Shown here: positions 17,081 through 23,727 of the stretch, in pieces | Position numbering within the stretch: position 1 is the first letter of the stretch | Layout of the letters: the number at the start of each line of letters is the position of its first letter | IMG/VR virus record: IMGVR_UViG_3300046363_000007 | Coordinates: 1-31,104 of that record | Direction: 5' to 3' (one strand) | Source of the DNA: a virus | DNA length: 31,104 bases | Translations under genes and position numbers: made by a program | Notes under the pieces: model-generated | Databases searched by the model: none | What the model was told of the DNA's origin: nothing | The model's input: only the letters and a program-made list of their open reading frames with translations

Positions 17081-17812
17081 ATGGCTATTGTTTACAAACA
17101 TTATAAATTAGATACAAAAGAATTATTTTACGTTGGAATAGGCTTGAAAGAAAAAAGAGCTTATTCTAAATATTCAAGAAATAATTTATGGAAAAATATA
17201 GTTTCAAAACATAATTACTATGTTGAGATATATAAAAAAAATATATCTTACGATGAAGCTAAAAATATTGAAATAAATTTAATTGAGCAATACGGTAGAT
17301 TAGATTTAAAAACAGGTATATTATGTAATATGACTGATGGTGGTGATGGTTGCTTTAATCTATCAGAAGAATCAAAATTGTCTATTTCAAATAAATTAAA
17401 AGGAAATAAACAAACAGATGAAACTAAATTAAAAAAATCTATTTCTTGTAAAAAAGCTTGGCAAGATGAAAGTTTAAGAGAAGTACAAAGACAAAGAACT
17501 AAAGAGTTACACGATTCAGGTTTTTATTTAAAGTATAGTTCACTACCAAGTAAAAAAAAGGGATTGGCATTTGCAGGAGATAAAGAAAAATTATCTAATT
17601 CTTTAAAAGAACACTACAAAAATAATAGACCACATAATTATATTATTCTTGATAAAAGTGTTTTAAAAAATATTGAACTTGATTGTTTAAATAATTACAC
17701 AGAAAATAAAATTTCTAAAAAATACAATTTAAGCAGAAACACAATAAGAAGAATTGTTAAAGAAAATAATTTCAATCCAAAAATAAACAAAAAAAATGCA
17801 GATATCAAATAA
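17081..17812 (+). CDS. GIY-YIG homing-type endonuclease with NUMOD3 and HTH (copy 2)
   Basis: A 243-aa protein. GIY-YIG domain about 1-92: VY (4-5), YVG (17-19), Arg26, Glu64 and Asn83, the same positions without gaps as in the gene at 12983, and the shared end TDGGDG. It is followed by a NUMOD3-like repeat (SEESKLSISNKLKGNKQT) and a C-terminal helix-turn-helix (ENKISKKYNLSRNTIRRIV), so its DNA-binding tail differs from copy 1 and probably gives a different target. It sits between holin and endolysin, and its last 17 bases overlap the endolysin start. Confidence 0.88.
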   Translation: MAIVYKHYKLDTKELFYVGIGLKEKRAYSKYSRNNLWKNIVSKHNYYVEIYKKNISYDEAKNIEINLIEQYGRLDLKTGILCNMTDGGDGCFNLSEESKLSISNKLKGNKQTDETKLKKSISCKKAWQDESLREVQRQRTKELHDSGFYLKYSSLPSKKKGLAFAGDKEKLSNSLKEHYKNNRPHNYIILDKSVLKNIELDCLNNYTENKISKKYNLSRNTIRRIVKENNFNPKINKKNADIK

Positions 17813-18245
17813 AGGTTTAGAATTAATTAAAAGATTTGAAGGGTATTCAGATAGACCATATCTTTGTGCTGCAGGAAAACCTACAATTTCATACGGACTT
17901 ACATATTACCCAAATGGTAAAAAAGTAACTATGAAAGATTCAAAAATAACTAAAGAGCAAGGAGATGAAATGTTTTATAAAATTGTTTCAGAATTTGCTG
18001 CTGATGTATTAAAGCTTGTTAAATCTAAAATTAGCGTAAACCAATTAAATGCTTTAACTGCATTTTCTTATAATGTAGGTATGGGTAACTTTCAAAAATC
18101 TACTTTGTTAAAATTAGTTAACATCAATCCAAACGATGGTAATATAGCTAAAGAGTTTTTAAAGTGGAATAAAGCAGCAGGAAAAGAACTAAAAGGTTTA
18201 ACAAACAGACGCATTGCTGAATCAGCATTATACTTTACCAAATGA
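17796..18245 (+). CDS. Endolysin, T4-type lysozyme (GH24)
   Basis: A 149-aa muramidase of glycoside hydrolase family 24. Glu15, Cys24 and Thr30 fit the E-8aa-D/C-5aa-T catalytic pattern, with RFEGYSDRPYLCAAG and TISYGLTYYPNG around them; later NQLNALTAFSYNVGMGNF and GLTNRRIAE are conserved GH24 segments. It hydrolyses the glycan strands of peptidoglycan. There is no signal peptide, so release depends on the holin. Its start lies inside the end of the GIY-YIG gene and its TGA overlaps the next ATG (ATGA). Confidence 0.92.
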   Translation: MQISNKGLELIKRFEGYSDRPYLCAAGKPTISYGLTYYPNGKKVTMKDSKITKEQGDEMFYKIVSEFAADVLKLVKSKISVNQLNALTAFSYNVGMGNFQKSTLLKLVNINPNDGNIAKEFLKWNKAAGKELKGLTNRRIAESALYFTK

Positions 18246-18694
18246 AATATTTAGTTTTACTTTTATTAATTACTTCTTGTGCTTCTAGAAAGGTATCTAT
18301 TGTAAAAGAAGATACTAAAATTACAATTGATAGTACTGCCAGCATAAAAACAGATTCAGTTTCTGTTACTAAAAATAATATTAAATATACTGAAAACTAT
18401 TCAGAATTAGAAATAAAACCATTAAACGATAGTTTACCAATAGTAATAGACGGTACAAGTTATTTTAATGTAGTTTTAAAGTATAAAAAGCAAAACAAGG
18501 CATTAGTTAATACTTCTACAAAAATAGTGTCTAAAAACGCTTTAAAAAAGGTTTATAAAACAAAGCAAGAAACTAAAAGTATAAAAAATAAAACTATAGA
18601 TAAAAAAGTAAACAATTTTGTTTATTTATGGTTATTGCTTATACCAGTTGGAATGTATATTTATAGACAAATTAAAAATAAATTACTTTTATAA
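18242..18694 (+). CDS. Probable unimolecular spanin (lipoprotein with C-terminal membrane anchor)
   Basis: A 150-aa protein with an N-terminal lipoprotein signal (MKYLVLLLLITSC, lipobox ITSC, acylated Cys13), a periplasmic stretch of about 110 residues rich in Lys, Ser and Thr, and a C-terminal membrane segment near 126-143 (YLWLLLIPVGMYIYRQ) with a basic end. An outer-membrane lipid anchor plus a C-terminal inner-membrane anchor in one chain is the hallmark of u-spanins such as T1 gp11, which fuse the two membranes in the last lysis step. It directly follows the endolysin (ATGA overlap), which supports the call. Confidence 0.75.
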   Translation: MKYLVLLLLITSCASRKVSIVKEDTKITIDSTASIKTDSVSVTKNNIKYTENYSELEIKPLNDSLPIVIDGTSYFNVVLKYKKQNKALVNTSTKIVSKNALKKVYKTKQETKSIKNKTIDKKVNNFVYLWLLLIPVGMYIYRQIKNKLLL

Positions 18695-18831
18695 TGGCTA
18701 AAAAACAAAATGAAGTATCTGCTAAATTAGATGTTAAAATTTCAAGGCCTTGTATTCACGCTAAATCTAAAACAAGTTCACTTAAAAGCAGTAAAAATTA
18801 CCAAAAAAAATATAGAGGGCAAGGTAGGTAG
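18694..18831 (+). CDS. Small basic conserved phage protein
   Basis: A 45-aa protein whose ATG overlaps the spanin stop (TAATG). It begins MAKKQNEVSAKLDV and ends KNYQKKYRGQGR. I recall short proteins with the same ...SRP-IHAKSKTS...KNYKK-YRGQGR ending in many Bacteroidota phages and prophages, so I take it as real. It is very basic, suggesting nucleic acid contact, but I know no function. It is the last gene of the lysis block. Confidence 0.7.
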   Translation: MAKKQNEVSAKLDVKISRPCIHAKSKTSSLKSSKNYQKKYRGQGR

Positions 18832-19020
18832 TTTGCATAGCTATTTCTTGATAGTATAACTTTCTATGTTTTTAAAGTCTTATTTTGTTTTTGTTTGTTT
18901 ATTTTTATTTAAACTAAAAAGTTTTGAAAACGTGGCAAAGTTAGTCTTTTTTTTTGACAAAGTAAATATTGAAAATATAAAAGTTATTATATAAATGTTA
19001 ATAACTATAAATTACATTTG
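18832..19020 (+). promoter_or_regulatory. Intergenic region with a TGTTAATAACT-N6-TACATTTG promoter
   Basis: No gene is visible in this 190-base stretch, which separates the lysis block from the early region. The end holds TGTTAATAACT (18996-19006), six bases, then TACATTTG (19013-19020), only three bases before the NinG-like start codon. The same arrangement occurs at 22201-22225. A weak CATAG/CTATG stem with five T (around 18836-18875) might terminate lysis transcripts. Confidence 0.45.
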
Positions 19021-19023
19021 TAT

Positions 19024-19401
19024 ATGGCAAAAAAAGTAACAAAGACTGCACTGGTTAAAAAGCTTGATACGGTGTTTAGCATTTATATTAGACGCAGATA
19101 TGCGGTGAATGATATTGCAAAGTGCGTAACTTGTGGTAAAGAAGACCACTGGAAAAGTTTACAATGTGGTCACTTTATGAGCCGTAAACATATGTCAACA
19201 CGCTGGAACGAAGATAATTGTCAAGTTCAATGCGCAGGGTGTAACGTATTTAGGTATGGTGAACAATACAAATTTAGTTTATATCTTGGTAATAACTTAG
19301 CTGAATCATTACATATTAAATCAAAAGAAGTATGTAAATTTACAGAAGTAGAATTGCAAGAACTAATACAAAACTACACACATCAAATAAGTCTTTTCTG
19401 A
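19024..19401 (+). CDS. NinG/Rap-like recombination nuclease
   Basis: A 125-aa protein with the NinG (lambda Rap) pattern: CVTCGKEDHW, QCGHFMSRKHMSTRW, then NCQVQCAGCNVFRYG. The two Cys pairs and the GHF...RW...N...QC..CN arrangement form a zinc-bound HNH-like fold. Lambda Rap is a structure-specific nuclease that acts on branched DNA during recombination. I chose ATG at 19024; an in-frame TTG at 19018 lies in the -7 box. It forms a single-gene unit between a promoter and a terminator and belongs functionally with ERF, SSB and the exonuclease. Confidence 0.82.
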   Translation: MAKKVTKTALVKKLDTVFSIYIRRRYAVNDIAKCVTCGKEDHWKSLQCGHFMSRKHMSTRWNEDNCQVQCAGCNVFRYGEQYKFSLYLGNNLAESLHIKSKEVCKFTEVELQELIQNYTHQISLF

Positions 19402-19427
19402 TTTCTCTTTTATAATTTGGTTAATGT

Positions 19428-19459
19428 TAGGGGCTACTTTAAACGGTAGCCCTTTTTTT
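19428..19459 (+). terminator. Terminator after the NinG-like gene
   Basis: GGGCTAC (19431-19437) and GTAGCCC (19446-19452) form a perfect 7-bp stem with an 8-base loop and seven T (19453-19459). Confidence 0.88.
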
Positions 19460-19466
19460 GCCAATC

Positions 19467-19483
19467 TGTTAAAATTATGTTAA
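19467..19483 (+). repeat. 17-bp promoter-upstream motif, copy 1
   Basis: TGTTAAAATTATGTTAA, two TGTTAA units with starts 11 bases apart. An identical copy is at 25254-25270 and a three-mismatch copy at 30385-30401, each just upstream of a TATATTTG promoter. Here it lies 37 bases before the -7 box. Probably a regulator binding site. Confidence 0.6.
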
Positions 19484-19498
19484 AATTTTAAATCATAG

Positions 19499-19528
19499 TT
19501 GTTTATTAAAAAACCTGTTATATATTTG
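19499..19528 (+). promoter_or_regulatory. Bacteroidota-type promoter for the recombination operon
   Basis: TTG (19499-19501), 19 bases, TATATTTG (19521-19528): an exact match to the Bacteroidota -33/-7 form. It would start transcripts near 19534, ahead of the 33-aa peptide, the 59-aa gene, ERF and SSB. Confidence 0.85.
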
Positions 19529-19556
19529 CCACATCAAACAATAACAAATAGAAATT

Positions 19557-19658
19557 ATGAAAGCAATCAAAACATTTTTAACAAAAGCAAATTACCAGAT
19601 TTTATTCGCACAAGCATTAGCCTTGTATTTTTTAATCCAAATAATTTTAAGATACTAA
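19557..19658 (+). CDS. Small membrane peptide (33 aa)
   Basis: The first ATG after the promoter opens a 33-aa frame, MKAIKTFLTKANYQILF..., with one hydrophobic helix (ILFAQALALYFLIQIIL). Its TAA overlaps the next ATG (TAATG at 19656-19660), so translation of the two is probably coupled. Position directly behind a consensus promoter and the coupling make it more credible than its length alone. Function unknown. Confidence 0.5.
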   Translation: MKAIKTFLTKANYQILFAQALALYFLIQIILRY

Positions 19659-19837
19659 TGAAAGATTTAATCGACTTTAACAGATTTCAAATAGAAGCAC
19701 TACAAGCAGAAATTTGTAAACTAAAACAGGAAAATAATTTACTATCTACTTATTGCTTTGAAGCATTAGAAGAAGGAATTACACAAGAGTACAAAACATT
19801 AATCAAACAACAAATTTACGAACTAAAACAAAATTAA
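19658..19837 (+). CDS. Small coiled-coil unknown protein
   Basis: A 59-aa acidic, helical protein (MKDLIDFNRFQIEAL..., with IEALQAEICKLKQENNLL as a coiled coil). The frame is open further upstream to an in-frame TTG at 19499, but that would begin inside the promoter, so I use the ATG at 19658 that overlaps the preceding stop. Two bases separate it from the ERF gene. Function unknown; a small early regulator is possible. Confidence 0.6.
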   Translation: MKDLIDFNRFQIEALQAEICKLKQENNLLSTYCFEALEEGITQEYKTLIKQQIYELKQN

Positions 19838-19839
19838 AG

Positions 19840-20421
19840 ATGAAAGAGTTATCATTAAACGAAAAATTAAGCAGAATTCAAATTGAATTTAAAGCTAACA
19901 AGTCAAGGTTTAACAGCTTTGGAAAATATAACTTTAGAAGTGCTGAAGATATATTAGAAGGTTTAAAACCATTCAACGAAAAGTATGGTGTATCTTTTAC
20001 CATTACAGAAAGATTAATTAATGTAGGTTCAGATTTACCTATAATGGAATCTACTGCTACAGTATATGACAACAATGGAATTAACGAACTATCAGCTATT
20101 GCTATAGTAGGTGTAGATTTAAACCAAAAAGGGATGCAAGTTCCACAACAATTTGGTTCAGCAAGTTCATACGCTAAAAAGTACGCATTAGGTAACCTGT
20201 TACTAATTGACGATACACAAGATGCTGATGCTAATAACAAACACGATAAAACAGATAGCGCAAATAATGCGCCAACTGATGACAAAAAATGGCTAAACAA
20301 AAACACACCTGAATTTACTAAATCAATTGAATACTTAAAAGGTGGTGGTAATATAGAAGCTATTGAAAAAAAGTATAAATTAGCCAAAACAGTTAAAGAC
20401 GAATTGTTAAAAGTAAAATAA
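19840..20421 (+). CDS. ERF-family single-strand annealing protein
   Basis: A 193-aa protein with the ERF pattern: a helical start (LNEKLSRIQIEFKANKSRF), FGKYNFRSAEDILEGLKPF, a beta-rich core, and QQFGSASSYAKKYALGNLLLID, the conserved G-S-x-x-S-Y-x-x-K/R-Y segment. A charged linker (DADANNKHDKTDSANNAP) and a small C-terminal helical domain follow. ERF proteins anneal complementary single strands and can circularise phage DNA. The RecE-like exonuclease at 25941 is its likely partner, and the SSB gene is next. Confidence 0.88.
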   Translation: MKELSLNEKLSRIQIEFKANKSRFNSFGKYNFRSAEDILEGLKPFNEKYGVSFTITERLINVGSDLPIMESTATVYDNNGINELSAIAIVGVDLNQKGMQVPQQFGSASSYAKKYALGNLLLIDDTQDADANNKHDKTDSANNAPTDDKKWLNKNTPEFTKSIEYLKGGGNIEAIEKKYKLAKTVKDELLKVK

Positions 20422-20479
20422 ATAAAACTGAATAGCTGACAACAGGAAAAAAAGGTAGGCAAAGATAAAAACAAATATT

Positions 20480-20776
20480 ATGAGTGCATTAATTAATGTA
20501 AGTTTAAGAGTAGACAAATTACCAAAAGAAAAATTTGTTGCTGGTAAAGATGGCGCAGTTTATTACAACTTCACTATTGGAGTAAATGACGAAGTTAACC
20601 AGTTTGGTCAAAATGTTTCTTTAACAGATTCACAAACTAAAGAAGAGCGTGAAGCTAAAAAAGCTAAAAACTACATCGGTAACGGGTCAGTAGTTTGGAC
20701 AGATGGAAACATTAAAGCTATTAAAAAGGATAATGTAGCACAAAAAGAAGAATCTACTTCAGACCTCCCTTTTTAG
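20480..20776 (+). CDS. Phage single-stranded DNA-binding protein
   Basis: A 98-aa protein with OB-fold-like strands (ALINVSLRVDKLP, YYNFTIGVND, NGSVVWTDGNIKA) and a flexible acidic end TSDLPF, equivalent to the DIPF tip of SSB that recruits replication and repair partners. It is shorter than bacterial SSB. It follows the ERF gene after 58 non-coding bases and is ended by a strong terminator. Small SSBs of this kind are common beside ERF genes. Confidence 0.72.
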   Translation: MSALINVSLRVDKLPKEKFVAGKDGAVYYNFTIGVNDEVNQFGQNVSLTDSQTKEEREAKKAKNYIGNGSVVWTDGNIKAIKKDNVAQKEESTSDLPF

Positions 20777-20785
20777 ATTTATTAA

Positions 20786-20831
20786 TTTGGGCAGGTTAGA
20801 TTGGGATATCACCTGCCCTTTTATATTTTTT
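20786..20831 (+). terminator. Terminator after the SSB gene
   Basis: GGGCAGGT (20789-20796) and ACCTGCCC (20811-20818) form a perfect 8-bp stem with a 14-base loop, followed by TTTTATATTTTTTT. The HNH start codon is only four bases further on. Confidence 0.85.
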
Positions 20832-20834
20832 TAT

Positions 20835-21356
20835 ATGAAAATTTGTTCTATTTGTAAAAAAGAAAAAGATTACTTACAATTCTATAAAAATAAAAGTAAA
20901 AAAGATGGATATTCATTTGATTGTAAATTATGCAGAAAAGAATACTTTTGTAAAAGTAAAAATGTAAGAAAAGATTATTTAGAAAGGAATAAAGAAAGAA
21001 TAAAAGAATGGAGAAAAAACAATAGTAAAATCAATAAAGAAAAGAATCCTTTGTATAAACTACAATGTAATTTAAGAAGTTTGATTTCAAAATCAATAAC
21101 AAGACAAGGTTATAGAAAAACATCAAAATCAAAAGAAATACTTGGATGTGATTACATAGAGTTGAAGCAACATTTAGAAAGTAAATTTACAGAAGGAATG
21201 AATTGGGATAATTATGGAAAATGGCATATTGACCACATTTACCCATCATCATTAGCTGAAACTGAAGAAGAAATAATCAGGTTAAATCACTTTACTAATT
21301 TACAACCACTATGGGCAGAAGATAATATTAGAAAAGGAAACAAATTATGGAATTAG
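20835..21356 (+). CDS. HNH homing-type endonuclease (copy 2)
   Basis: A 173-aa protein. The N-terminus has two CxxC pairs (CSICKKEKDYLQFY and CKLC), then a basic helical linker, then the HNH domain: SKEILGCDYIELKQHLESKF, NYGKWHIDHIYPSS with the Asp-His pair, and NHFTNLQPLWAEDN. It is clearly paralogous to the minus-strand gene at 7268 over the C-terminal 60 residues. ATG at 20835 is preferred to an in-frame ATG at 20787, which lies in the terminator stem. It sits between SSB and the helicase gene, and its end overlaps the helicase start by 10 bases. Confidence 0.88.
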   Translation: MKICSICKKEKDYLQFYKNKSKKDGYSFDCKLCRKEYFCKSKNVRKDYLERNKERIKEWRKNNSKINKEKNPLYKLQCNLRSLISKSITRQGYRKTSKSKEILGCDYIELKQHLESKFTEGMNWDNYGKWHIDHIYPSSLAETEEEIIRLNHFTNLQPLWAEDNIRKGNKLWN

Positions 21357-22198
21357 ATAAAGATGCAGTACAACTTCTAATGGAGATGTATGAAGATGAA
21401 TTGAGAATAGACCCAACACAAAAAATAGAACATCCTGAACCGGCTTTATCTTTAGGTACAAAAACATACGAAACAAAAGATGGTGTAAAAGAATTTCCAT
21501 TACCATTAGGAACTTACGGAAACTTCAGCTTTGTACAAGCACCACCTAAAAGCAAAAAGACATTCTTTATTTCACTTTTAAGTGCTGTATATATGAAAGG
21601 TAGACTTGATGCATTCGGTGGAGAATTACAAGGTTATAGCAACGGAAAACACCTGATACATTTTGATACTGAACAAGGGAACTTTCACGCTCAAATGGTT
21701 TTTAGAAGACCAATTGATATGACTGAAATAGATACAAAGAAATACCATACGTTTGCATTACGTCAATTAGGATTTAAAGAACGCATTCAATTTATAGAAT
21801 GGTACTTGTATGACAAATTAGAAGGTAAAGATGTAGGTTTAGTAATTATAGATGGTGTAGCTGATTTATGTAGTGATGTAAATAACATTGAAGAATCAAA
21901 TGCAGTAGTTCAAAAGCTTATGAAATGGACAAAAGAGCTGAATTGTCACTGCATCTGTGTAATCCACAGCAACTTCGGGACAGATAAACCCACGGGGCAT
22001 TTAGGTTCATTTTTAGAAAAGAAAACAGAAACGCAAATACAATTAGAACTTAACACGGTAAACAAAGAATTGGTAACTGTAAGCTGCAAAAGAAGTAGAA
22101 ACGCATCGTTTGAAACATTTAGTTTTAAAGTGAATAACTTTGGCTTGCCACAAGTAGAAGGAGCAGTTTACGACCCACTTAAAAATGTTATTTTTTAA
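21347..22198 (+). CDS. RecA-fold replicative helicase/ATPase
   Basis: A 283-aa protein of the RepA/DnaB-like RecA-fold group. The Walker A position reads APPKSKKT (65-72), a variant lacking both usual glycines but keeping the Lys-Thr end; Walker B is GLVIIDGVADL with Asp169; VIHSNFGTDKPTGHLGS supplies the sensor-like His and loop. FDTEQ (106-110) is the usual catalytic Glu segment. Such proteins act as ring helicases or loaders in phage replication. Its start lies inside the end of the HNH gene. Confidence 0.78.
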   Translation: MELDKDAVQLLMEMYEDELRIDPTQKIEHPEPALSLGTKTYETKDGVKEFPLPLGTYGNFSFVQAPPKSKKTFFISLLSAVYMKGRLDAFGGELQGYSNGKHLIHFDTEQGNFHAQMVFRRPIDMTEIDTKKYHTFALRQLGFKERIQFIEWYLYDKLEGKDVGLVIIDGVADLCSDVNNIEESNAVVQKLMKWTKELNCHCICVIHSNFGTDKPTGHLGSFLEKKTETQIQLELNTVNKELVTVSCKRSRNASFETFSFKVNNFGLPQVEGAVYDPLKNVIF

Positions 22199-22199
22199 A

Positions 22200-22225
22200 T
22201 TGTTAATAACTTTTTTATATATTTG
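22200..22225 (+). promoter_or_regulatory. Promoter of the TGTTAATAACT-N6-TATATTTG type
   Basis: TGTTAATAACT (22201-22211), six bases, TATATTTG (22218-22225); a TTG at 22200 is 15 bases before the box, shorter than the usual 19-20. The start codon of the next gene is at 22230, so the transcript would begin at or near the ATG. Confidence 0.5.
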
Positions 22226-22229
22226 AGAA

Positions 22230-22529
22230 ATGAAAACAACTATTAAGAACCAAATTCAGGAATTAAAAAATACCGCATCAAGAACAGGATTGATATTCTG
22301 TGATAATAAAGTAATGTTTTCTTTTGTGCAAGATGTACTTTTAAAGTTAGAACAAATAGAAGACTTAATTGAATTAGAAAATGAATTGCATTTTACAGAT
22401 GTAGCTGATGCAGTTAAGAATATGTATAAGAAGGATGAGAACCTTACACACGTTTACGTTAACTTTCAGATTAGACCTGTAGAAGTAGAAAAGAAGTTTG
22501 GTGTAATTGATGCTAAATTATACCTATAA
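22230..22529 (+). CDS. Unknown early protein (99 aa)
   Basis: A 99-aa soluble protein, MKTTIKNQIQELKNTASRTG..., helical at both ends of the first 60 residues, then a strand pair (THVYVNFQIRPVEVEKK). It is the first gene after a likely promoter and heads the run of genes that includes the sigma-like factor. There is no recognised motif. Its first-gene position suggests an early role. Confidence 0.6.
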   Translation: MKTTIKNQIQELKNTASRTGLIFCDNKVMFSFVQDVLLKLEQIEDLIELENELHFTDVADAVKNMYKKDENLTHVYVNFQIRPVEVEKKFGVIDAKLYL

Positions 22530-22590
22530 AAAATAAATTAGTTTAGAATAGTCAGAAAAGAAGAATTGATTATTAATTTAAACTATTTAT

Positions 22591-22803
22591 ATGATTACAA
22601 TTTTATTTGCTATTGCAGCAGTTTGTTGGGTTATCTTAATGATGATTCAACGTTATGGTGGGGAATTGATTATTAGCCCTGTTATTGGATTTATGGTTGG
22701 GTGGTTATATAACCCTGAACATTTTGACGATGGAACTGAACACACTATTCAAGTTCTTTTAGGTATTGTATCTTTTACAATTATTTGGAATACCTATGAA
22801 TAA
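22591..22803 (+). CDS. Small membrane protein
   Basis: A 70-aa protein with three hydrophobic segments (ILFAIAAVCWVILMMI, PVIGFMVGWLY, VLLGIVSFTIIW). It begins 61 bases after the previous gene and overlaps the sigma-like gene by 8 bases. It has no lipobox and no charge pattern of a known holin, and lies far from the lysis block, so I leave the function open; superinfection exclusion is one possibility for small early membrane proteins. Confidence 0.6.
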   Translation: MITILFAIAAVCWVILMMIQRYGGELIISPVIGFMVGWLYNPEHFDDGTEHTIQVLLGIVSFTIIWNTYE

Positions 22804-23335
22804 CCAATGGCTTGGCAAAGTAGCCGAACATCATTCCGAATGGATAAAAGTTATTCAAACATTTGGTGAATATGACTATGCTGAAGACATAGTACAAGAA
22901 TCTTACATAGCACTTTGGAAGTATGCAGATGCTGATAAATTGATTGATTCAAGTGGTGAGGTAAGAAAAGGATATATGTACTTCACTTTGCGTTCTTTGT
23001 TTTATCAATATTACAACAAAAAGAAAAAGGTTAATAAAGTATCTTTTGACGGATGTTGGGAATTATTTGACGATTCAAATATAGAAGAGCATAAAGCTTA
23101 TAATGACATATGTATGTTAATTGATGAAGAAATAAAGAATTGGGATTGGTACGACAGGAAACTATTTAAGCTATACAGGGACACAGATTTATCTATGCGT
23201 GATATAGCAAAAGAAACAGGTATAAGTTTGATTTCAATATTCCATTCATTAAAGAATCATAAAGCTATTTTAAAAGAAAAGTTTCAAAAAGATTATCAAG
23301 ATTATATTACTAACGATTATAACTCAATTTACTAA
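22796..23335 (+). CDS. Phage sigma-70-like factor
   Basis: A 179-aa protein resembling small (ECF-like) sigma factors. DYAEDIVQESYIALWKYAD (about 27-45) matches region 2 (D-A-E-D-x-x-Q-E-x-x-x-x-x-W), and LFKLYRDTDLSMRDIAKETG plus SLISIFHSLKNHKAILK (about 124-160) forms the region 4 helix-turn-helix. The ATG at 22796 overlaps the previous gene; an upstream in-frame TTG at 22766 would add ten residues inside that gene. It could direct host RNA polymerase to phage late promoters, which fits the lack of host-type boxes before the late operon. Confidence 0.72.
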   Translation: MNNQWLGKVAEHHSEWIKVIQTFGEYDYAEDIVQESYIALWKYADADKLIDSSGEVRKGYMYFTLRSLFYQYYNKKKKVNKVSFDGCWELFDDSNIEEHKAYNDICMLIDEEIKNWDWYDRKLFKLYRDTDLSMRDIAKETGISLISIFHSLKNHKAILKEKFQKDYQDYITNDYNSIY

Positions 23336-23337
23336 CT

Positions 23338-23727
23338 ATGGCAAAAGCAAGAACAAAAGCACCATCAAAAGGATTAGGTGACACCATCGAAAAAATTACT
23401 GAAGCAACTGGAATTAAAAAAGTAGTTGAAACATTTAGCAAAGCAACCGGTTTAGATTGCGGATGTGAAGAAAGAAAAGCAAAACTAAACAACTTGATTC
23501 CATATAGAAGAAAAGTTAACTGTTTGACTGAATCAGATTACGAAGCTTTAAAACCTTTTATTTCACCAAAGAAAGGCAGCTTAACACCGAACGAACAATG
23601 GCAAATACAAGCTATTTACGAAAGGGTATTTGAAGTTAAAATACAGCATTCTAATTGTGGTTCTTGTTGGAGAGATACACTTTCTGATTTAAGAAAAGTG
23701 TTTAACGAATATCAAATAAATGATTAA
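23338..23727 (+). CDS. Cys-containing unknown phage protein
   Basis: A 129-aa protein with a basic N-terminus (MAKARTKAPSKGLGD), the segment TIEKITEATGIKKVVETF, CGCEERK near residue 42 and NCGSCWRDTLSDLRKVF near the end. The two Cys clusters (CGC and CGSC) could bind a metal together. I recall similar proteins in flavobacterial phages with no known function. It starts two bases after the sigma-like gene and overlaps the next by 8 bases. Confidence 0.6.
   Translation: MAKARTKAPSKGLGDTIEKITEATGIKKVVETFSKATGLDCGCEERKAKLNNLIPYRRKVNCLTESDYEALKPFISPKKGSLTPNEQWQIQAIYERVFEVKIQHSNCGSCWRDTLSDLRKVFNEYQIND

Noticed and set aside
19878-20474. A 198-aa minus-strand ORF opposite the ERF gene
   Set aside because: It is rich in Phe, Ser and Leu in the way antisense shadows of AT-rich genes are, has no upstream promoter or leader, and the + strand gene is a clear ERF protein.
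20787-20834. An upstream ATG that would extend the second HNH protein by 16 residues
   Set aside because: It lies in the terminator hairpin of the SSB gene, and the zinc-ribbon start at 20835 fits the family better.
22530-22590. AGTTTA ... TAAACT inverted repeat before the small membrane protein
   Set aside because: It is short, AT-only and widely spaced; such pairs are expected by chance in this sequence.
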